NCBI GenBank assembly: GCA_028565635.1
Contig: JAOXYB010060501.1
Span: 5,112-19,160, forward strand
Origin: Phoronis ovalis
Lineage: Eukaryota > Phoronida > Phoronidae
Direction of reading: 5' to 3'
Length of the DNA: 14,049 bases
The notes beneath the pieces were generated by a model. It was not told the origin of the DNA. It did no database searches and was given only the letters and a program-made list of their open reading frames with translations. The position numbers and the translations under genes were made by a program. Of this stretch, positions 8,888-14,049 are shown in pieces (position 1 is the stretch's first letter; every line of letters starts with the position of its first letter).

Positions 8888-8984
8888 TTTTCCGAAATTT
8901 CGCACAGGGGCGATCTTTTGCTGTCGAAAATACTGATACAAAACACCATTTAACGAAAGATCGCATAGGGCTTGTTTTCGGAAA
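8888..8984. repeat. Imperfect inverted repeat (TTTTCCGAAA ... GCGATCTTT)
   Basis: TTTTCCGAAA at 8888 pairs with TTTTCGGAAAA ending near 8985, and GCGATCTTTT at 8910 pairs with AAAGATCGC at 8957-8965. The pairing between is broken. The region could fold as a long hairpin but is much less regular than the one at 927-1015. It is probably a remnant of a foldback element. Confidence 0.4.
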
Positions 8985-9767
8985 ACTCCGATACGTGGAG
9001 ATTATATATAACTCAGCAGATCCAGTCTACAAAAGTAGGATGCTAATGAATAAATGTATTCTTGTAAAGAGATCTTCTTTGTATCAAGTTTAGCCAGGTT
9101 GCTTGCCCATACCTGGTGTGTAATCACAATTTTTTCATATTTGGTACGTGCCGCCCTATAGGCTATATACGATACATTTCTGGAAAAATTACAAATCAGA
9201 GACATTTACGAAATAATAACCTGTTATGCCCGTGTTATGACTAGGAAACATCCAAAATTGTTGAACAATATTGTATATTCAACATTTAATACATTTAGAT
9301 TATTTACCACTGAAGATGTAATTCTAAATCATTTATGCAACTTAATTATTCCGTCCCCCTTCCACAGGGTATATAAGTACAAGTGAATGCATTTGAAAAC
9401 AGTGCTATGCTTCTATCAGTTCTAAAAACACCGGGTAAAAACAGTCAAATTTATCGAAACAGTGTTCAATTGTCATATAGCAAAAAAAGCTACGGCACTT
9501 CCAATTCTTGGGATCGCAAAAGATCATCATCATAAAATTCATTACATTTTAGCAACCAGATAATACGTTGTGCACTAGGAAAATAATCTGGTGGTAATCG
9601 CATGTATTTTACTACTTTGAGGTAGATGGCGCTAGAGGCGTTGAAAACTAAGTTTTAGACACAGAGTACGTTTTTAAAAAATACTGAGTATTTGTTAATT
9701 ATGACTTTCATATGTGCAAGCTTCGAAATATTTAGTTTTTAAAACAAAGCAGAAATGACCTGGTATA

Positions 9768-9775
9768 TATAAAAG
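9768..9775 (+). promoter_or_regulatory. TATA-box-like motif upstream of CELSR
   Basis: TATAAAAG lies about 670 bases before the CELSR start codon, and a second TATATAAG lies at 9370-9377. Both match the TATA consensus, but the region is AT-rich and such matches arise by chance. No initiator or transcript start can be assigned from sequence alone. Confidence 0.2.
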
Positions 9776-9980
9776 TGCTATTTTTATAATTATATTTTTA
9801 AATTTGATGATCCAGGTACGTGCACCCCTACCAGACCATCCATTTCAGCGACTTGCCCCGTTGTACACTGTTTATGACTACTTAGAGATCTTTAGGGATG
9901 GGATTTACTGCTTAATTTTTATTGTTTTAACAATCCGTAAGTAATGCTGCTTAAATAATCATTTTGAAGACTTACCTGGT

Positions 9981-9990
9981 GTCACGTGAC
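9981..9990. promoter_or_regulatory. Palindromic E-box GTCACGTGAC upstream of CELSR
   Basis: This 10-base perfect palindrome is the high-affinity form of the CACGTG E-box bound by USF, MITF/TFE and related bHLH-leucine-zipper factors. It lies about 450 bases before the CELSR start codon in otherwise AT-rich DNA. Function is inferred from motif and position only. Confidence 0.35.
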
Positions 9991-10442
9991 TGTAATCAAA
10001 GAACAGGTATTTGGCAGTTTAAAATACCTCCCCGGATATAATTGGATTAATGAATTTAAAACAACGCTTTTATCAGATTGTAATTTGGTGACGAAGAAGT
10101 ATGATAAATATGTAGGCAATATTAGACATTCAAATGAGATGAATGATTACTTCAAAGAATACAGAATAGTTTTAATAAATAATCAAGGGAGGAAAATTCA
10201 ACAGCTATGAGTTGTTGCAGCCATTTTGAAATCGGATGAGTGCAAAGTGGTTGTAAATATTTAAAATATTTTCCTATTGCAAAATGATCTAAACTGCGGA
10301 TTTATGATAAAAACAGATAGTATGCCTGATGTGACTTAGTAATGTTTTTAGATAAAAATGGAGGAATATTAATTTAATCACCTGTGGAATGAAGTGTTGA
10401 TGTTCGTATAAAGACTAAAGTTAACGAAATTAACGAGTCGAG

Positions 10443-13400
10443 ATGTGTAAAGCCTTCTTTGTGACCGGTTCTCTTCGGATTTTTATACTGTTTATATTAT
10501 TAAGGACTTGCTCAACGTTTGATCTGCACATTACGTCGGGCAAAATACACCCTGGACAGTTACTTTTTAATGCAAGTTTGGGCCGGAATTGGACTTATGT
10601 TTTAGATCGAATTAGAACTTCACATTGGATAAGACAGTTTGTAACTTTAGATCGAAATACTGGCGAGGTAACCAGCCGTAGATTCCCAAATTGTGAGGAT
10701 TCACTGCAAAATCCTGCTGTTTTATATATCACTGCTGTGTCAAAGACATCTAACAGTTATGTGTTTATACCTATAAATATGCACATTCACGGAGAAAATT
10801 GTTATTTAAATAACAGACAAAAACTTCATTGGAATACAAGATTTTTCACAATTTCTACGAGTTACGATATAGAAACTGGTGCTTGTTTAAATTCACAGCA
10901 ATACATACTATCTTTAGAAGAATTCATTCCATATAGTTTTAAAAATTGCAAAAATAAATATCATATTTTAAAATCAGATGCTGCTTTTGAAATAGCTGAC
11001 CATAAACTGGGAGTTATTGCAACAAGTGTACCAACATGTATGCCTCGTGAGCTATGGAGTATAAAACTGTTTTTTGAATCTCTGTGTGATAAAGAAAACT
11101 TCAAGATTCCTATAAATGTAGTAGTCTTTCCAAATGAAAAAATATTACAGTTAATTCAGCAACACCAAATTGTACATCAATTCCGTCATCGTTTCCGCCG
11201 TGATACAAATAGTTATGCTCCAGGATTTGAACAGATGCAATATGTTGCCAATGTTGATGAAGAGCAAACACCAAAAGTGCAAGTTGTTCGAGTTGTGGCT
11301 ACAGATAATGATTACCAAAATTCAAATGGTCATATTCGTTATTCTCTTATTGCAACAGTTAATGGACTTAGTCAAAATATGTTTGAAATTGAACCGACGA
11401 GTGGCCAAGTTTCAACTAAAGTTCAGCTTGATCGTGAAGTCATTCCTATGCACTATTTCCGTGTCGTTGCAGTTGATGATGGCTCACCACCAAGAACTGG
11501 TACAACGTCACTAACGATTTATGTTAATGATGTCAATGATCACGCTCCACAATTTGAGGAAATCAGTACGCAGTCCATCTCAGAAGGTCTTCCTATTGGC
11601 TCGACCATTATAACTGTCCGTGCAACAGATGGTGACATTGGTTCTAATCAAAATATTGCATATAGTATCGCAAATCCAGACGGAGTAAACAGTATTTTTC
11701 ATATAAGTCAAAGTCAAGGCACTATAACTATTAATCGAAAATTGGATCGAGAAACTACACAATCATATGAACTGATTATACGGGCTCTTGATGAAGCTCC
11801 ACTTGCATTTCGCAAAACAAGTTCTACTACCGTTAGCCTTACAGTTTCAGATATAAATGATAATTATCCCCAGTTCAGTGAACAGTCTTATACATTTGAT
11901 GTTCCAGAAAATATAAACTTTCACTCAAGACCTGTGATTGGTGTAATCAGCGCTACGGATTTGGATGAGGGGAGCAATAAACGAATTACTTACTCTATAA
12001 CTGGGGGCAATTGGGTGGATATTTTTGAGATCAATCAGAATAGTGGAGAAATTATGGTAAAGAAGAGCTTGGATCGGGAAACCAGTTCTGGGGGCAGTCC
12101 ATCGCATTCTTTAACTGTTCGAGCACAAGATGGTGGAAGAAAGAGCAACAGTACTACAGTGCTGATACGTGTGACAGATGTTAATGATAACGACCCTAAA
12201 TTTTTCAATCCGTCATACCATGAAAATGTCCGTGAAAATGTTGGTCCAAATTTTCAGATCATCCAGACGTCTGCTCAGGATACAGATGCTGATGACAATG
12301 GTCGAATAACTTATTCAATCAGTAATGCACCTAGTGGCATGCCCATTGTTATAAACCCTGCTAATGGCTGGATAACAACATCTCGTGATTTAGATCGTGA
12401 AGTTTCAGAACAGTTTGCTTTCCGTGTTGTTGCTACTGATCATGGGTCCCCAAGTCGTTCTGCGACAACAAGTGTCACCATTCGCATTCTTGATGTCAAT
12501 GATAATGGTCCAATTTTTAACCCCAGGGAGTATAATATAGCGGTAGCAGAAGTAACAATTCCTGGAACACGGATTGTCACAGTGACAGCTACAGATCTCG
12601 ATGAGGGAGAAAACGCCCGTATTCACTATGCCTTCTCCGGAAACAGTGACCATAGTGCATTTACTATTATAAGTCAGATGGGACAAGGTATCATTTCCAT
12701 TGGTCAGCAACAGTTAAATTATCGGGAAAAAAATCGATATGAGCTTACAGTGTCTGCGACTGATTCTGGAGGCTTAGTGGATACAGCAACTGTGATTGTT
12801 GCAGTAACCGATACCAACACTAATCGTCCTGTTTTTCAAGGTAAGCCTTATCGGAAATCCATTGATGAAAATGTTGATATTGGTGCAAGTGTTATCCGTA
12901 TTATAGCGCTAGATGCAGATGATGGTGAGAATGCACGGATTACTTACAGCCTTGATAATACGCAACAGTTTCGCATAGATGGTGACTCTGGTCTAATTAC
13001 TGTTGCTTTAGGTCTTGATCGAGAAGTATCAGCATTTTATACGCTCGTTGTCACAGCAAGAGACAATGGTAGTCCCCCTTTAGACAGTATAACAGATGTG
13101 GAGATTACTGTAGAAGATATCAACGATAAAGCGCCACGTTTTCTACTGCAGTCGTATTCTGGTCAGATTGGAGAATCCACCGTTAAAGGAACGAGCGTTG
13201 TATCTATTTCAGCAACAGATAATGATGTTGGATTAAACCAGCAGATACGATACACGTTTGAAAATGGCAATAGTGGTAATGGAGATTTTAGCATTGATCC
13301 TTCCTTAGGTACTATCCGAGTGGAACAAAAATTAGATAGGGAGACAACATCTTCATATCAGTTAATTGCATGGGCTGTTGATGGCGGTAATCCTGCATTG

Positions 13401-14007
13401 AGTACATCTGTACAAATTAATATTCAAGTCGAAGATGAGAATGACAATCCCCCAAGTTGGGAGATTGATCCTTTGGAAATGTATATAAAAGAAAATAAAC
13501 CTATAGGCTCCCTGGTTGGTAACATTGTTGCAAACGATCCAGATGACGGTGTTAATGCTGAGGTACAGTATGAGATCATCGGCGGACCGGATCAGGATAA
13601 ATTTCGATTAATAAGTACAAATCAGAATCCTGTGCAGTTGGTCACCGAAACCGAACTGGATTATGAGTCGACTGAAAAATTATACCATATTATAATTAAA
13701 GCAAACTCAGGACATTTATTCAGTGAAGTAAATGTCAAAATTCATGTCCAGGATGTAAATGATAATGTTCCACGTTTAGAAGATTTCACAATAATTTTCA
13801 ATAACTACAAGGACAATTTTCCATCTGGAGACATTGGTAGCATCCCTGCAACAGATGACGATGTGAATGATGATTTGCTTTATGAAGTTATTTCTGGAAA
13901 TGAGGCAGGGTTATTAATTTTGAACCAACACACAGGCCAGATTCGACTAAATCCATTATTGAATACAGAGCAGCCAATAAATGCAAGTTTTGAAGTCCGA
14001 GTAAACG
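10443..14007 (+). CDS. CELSR: CELSR/Flamingo (starry night) seven-pass atypical cadherin, first coding exon (partial)
   Basis: This exon encodes the N-terminal 1188 residues of a seven-pass adhesion-GPCR cadherin, the planar cell polarity protein that binds itself across cell junctions. Seen: a signal peptide (hydrophobic about residues 9-20), a cysteine-containing region (27-253), a furin-type RFRR site (250-253), then cadherin repeats at about 265-370, 372-477, 480-587, 588-692, 693-798, 799-900, 901-1006 and 1007-1110, and a ninth from 1112 cut by the exon end. Repeats 1-4, 6 and 7 carry LDRE; repeat 8 has LDYE. Linkers read DVNDH, DINDN, DVNDN, DVNDN, DTNTN, DINDK, DENDN and DVNDN. Repeat 9 (IIFNNY, then PSGDIG) has the non-classical form typical of CELSR. 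Sequons lie at N43, N49, N569 and N1180. The ATG is supported by an in-frame TAA at 10431 and a purine at -3. The exon ends after the first base of a glycine codon at GTAAGT. Known of the family: one large first exon usually encodes this whole cadherin block. Which paralogue of vertebrate CELSR1-3 it matches cannot be asked if, as in most invertebrates, there is one copy. Confidence 0.95.
10521..11201 (+). other. CELSR pre-cadherin (prodomain-like) region with furin-type cleavage site
   Basis: Residues 27-253 lie between the signal peptide and cadherin repeat 1. They hold six cysteines (C84, C120, C148, C169, C199, C215) and two sequons near the start. The segment around residues 67-76 (VTLDRNTGEV) resembles the strand-turn motif of a cadherin repeat, but no DxNDN-type linker follows. 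The region ends in RFRR before D254, a furin-type basic site. I infer that the region is a removable prodomain or a degenerate cadherin-like fold; sequence alone cannot decide. Confidence 0.6.
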
Positions 14008-14013
14008 GTAAGT
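14008..14013 (+). promoter_or_regulatory. 5' splice site ending the CELSR first coding exon
   Basis: The sequence ACG|GTAAGT matches the eukaryotic donor consensus fully. Reading past it gives only GK and then a TGA at 14013-14015, so the open frame ends inside the intron and not at a true protein terminus. The intron is phase 1, splitting a glycine codon where family members continue into the end of cadherin repeat 9. No acceptor is present in the remaining bases. Confidence 0.93.
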
Positions 14014-14049
14014 GAAAATAATGAATATTTGTTGTGGGGCCTTTATTAC

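Larger units (their letters stand above)
8985..10442. other. Upstream region of CELSR, including presumed 5' UTR
   Basis: No further coding exon is supported. A 74-codon plus-strand frame (9986-10210) is open but AT-driven in composition. The bases just before 10443 contain an in-frame TAA (10431-10433) and belong to the 5' untranslated region or to an intron end. Promoter position is unknown. Confidence 0.5.

Noticed and set aside
9986-10210. 74-codon plus-strand open frame (begins MTVIKEQVFGSLKYLPGYNW)
   Set aside because: No recognised family, AT-driven residue mix (many N, K, I, Y), and a length similar to many chance frames in this window. A real upstream exon cannot be excluded without transcripts.
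11170-12710. Short frames on either strand inside the cadherin exon
   Set aside because: These are shadows of the 3.5-kb CELSR frame, which shows clear domain periodicity.
1-14049. CRISPR array, operon, phage or bacterial defence system
   Set aside because: There are no regularly spaced identical repeats, no bacterial gene packing or ribosome binding sites, and the coding content is spliced animal genes.

Overview
This is eukaryotic, AT-rich genomic DNA from an animal, most likely a bilaterian invertebrate. The evidence is spliced coding sequence with GT-AG introns, a very large first coding exon of a CELSR/Flamingo-type cadherin, and relics of an animal clan-3 cytochrome P450 gene. The sequence alone does not fix the phylum. 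No bacterial, phage or CRISPR feature is supported, and no tRNA or rRNA gene was recognised.

Layout. Positions 1 to about 3130 hold no gene I can defend. They contain a near-perfect 44-nt-arm hairpin (927-1015), a diverged third copy of its arm (111-150), and a cysteine-containing open frame on the minus strand (2002-2310). Positions 3133-6721 hold six plus-strand exon-like blocks of a CYP3-like P450, separated by introns with mostly canonical splice sites. The blocks match the part of the protein from before the B-C region through the F-G region. The N-terminal anchor, I-helix, K-helix and haem-cysteine exons were not found. Four of the six blocks cannot be read through without a frame correction, so this looks like a decayed, intron-containing (duplicated, not retrotransposed) pseudogene. 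One of its introns holds a degenerate repeat array carrying TGACCT direct repeats with 5-nt spacing. Another holds a 26-nt inverted repeat.

Positions 6722-10442 are non-coding as far as I can see. They contain a small CpG-containing degenerate tandem repeat, an imperfect inverted repeat, and upstream-of-gene sequence with a palindromic E-box and TATA-like motifs. From 10443 a 3565-nt open exon encodes the start of a seven-pass atypical cadherin: signal peptide, cysteine-containing pre-cadherin region, furin-type site, eight complete cadherin repeats and most of a ninth. It ends at a consensus splice donor at 14008. The rest of that gene (EGF/laminin-G modules, GAIN domain, seven-helix region) lies beyond the window.

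The two loci lie on the same strand but show no functional link. The clean 3.5-kb cadherin exon is a useful internal control: it has no frame break, so the breaks in the P450 blocks are unlikely to come only from poor sequence quality. I found no convincing novel system. The most informative observations are the P450 relic with vertebrate-like exon phases, the repeat-borne response-element-like motifs, and the long hairpin.
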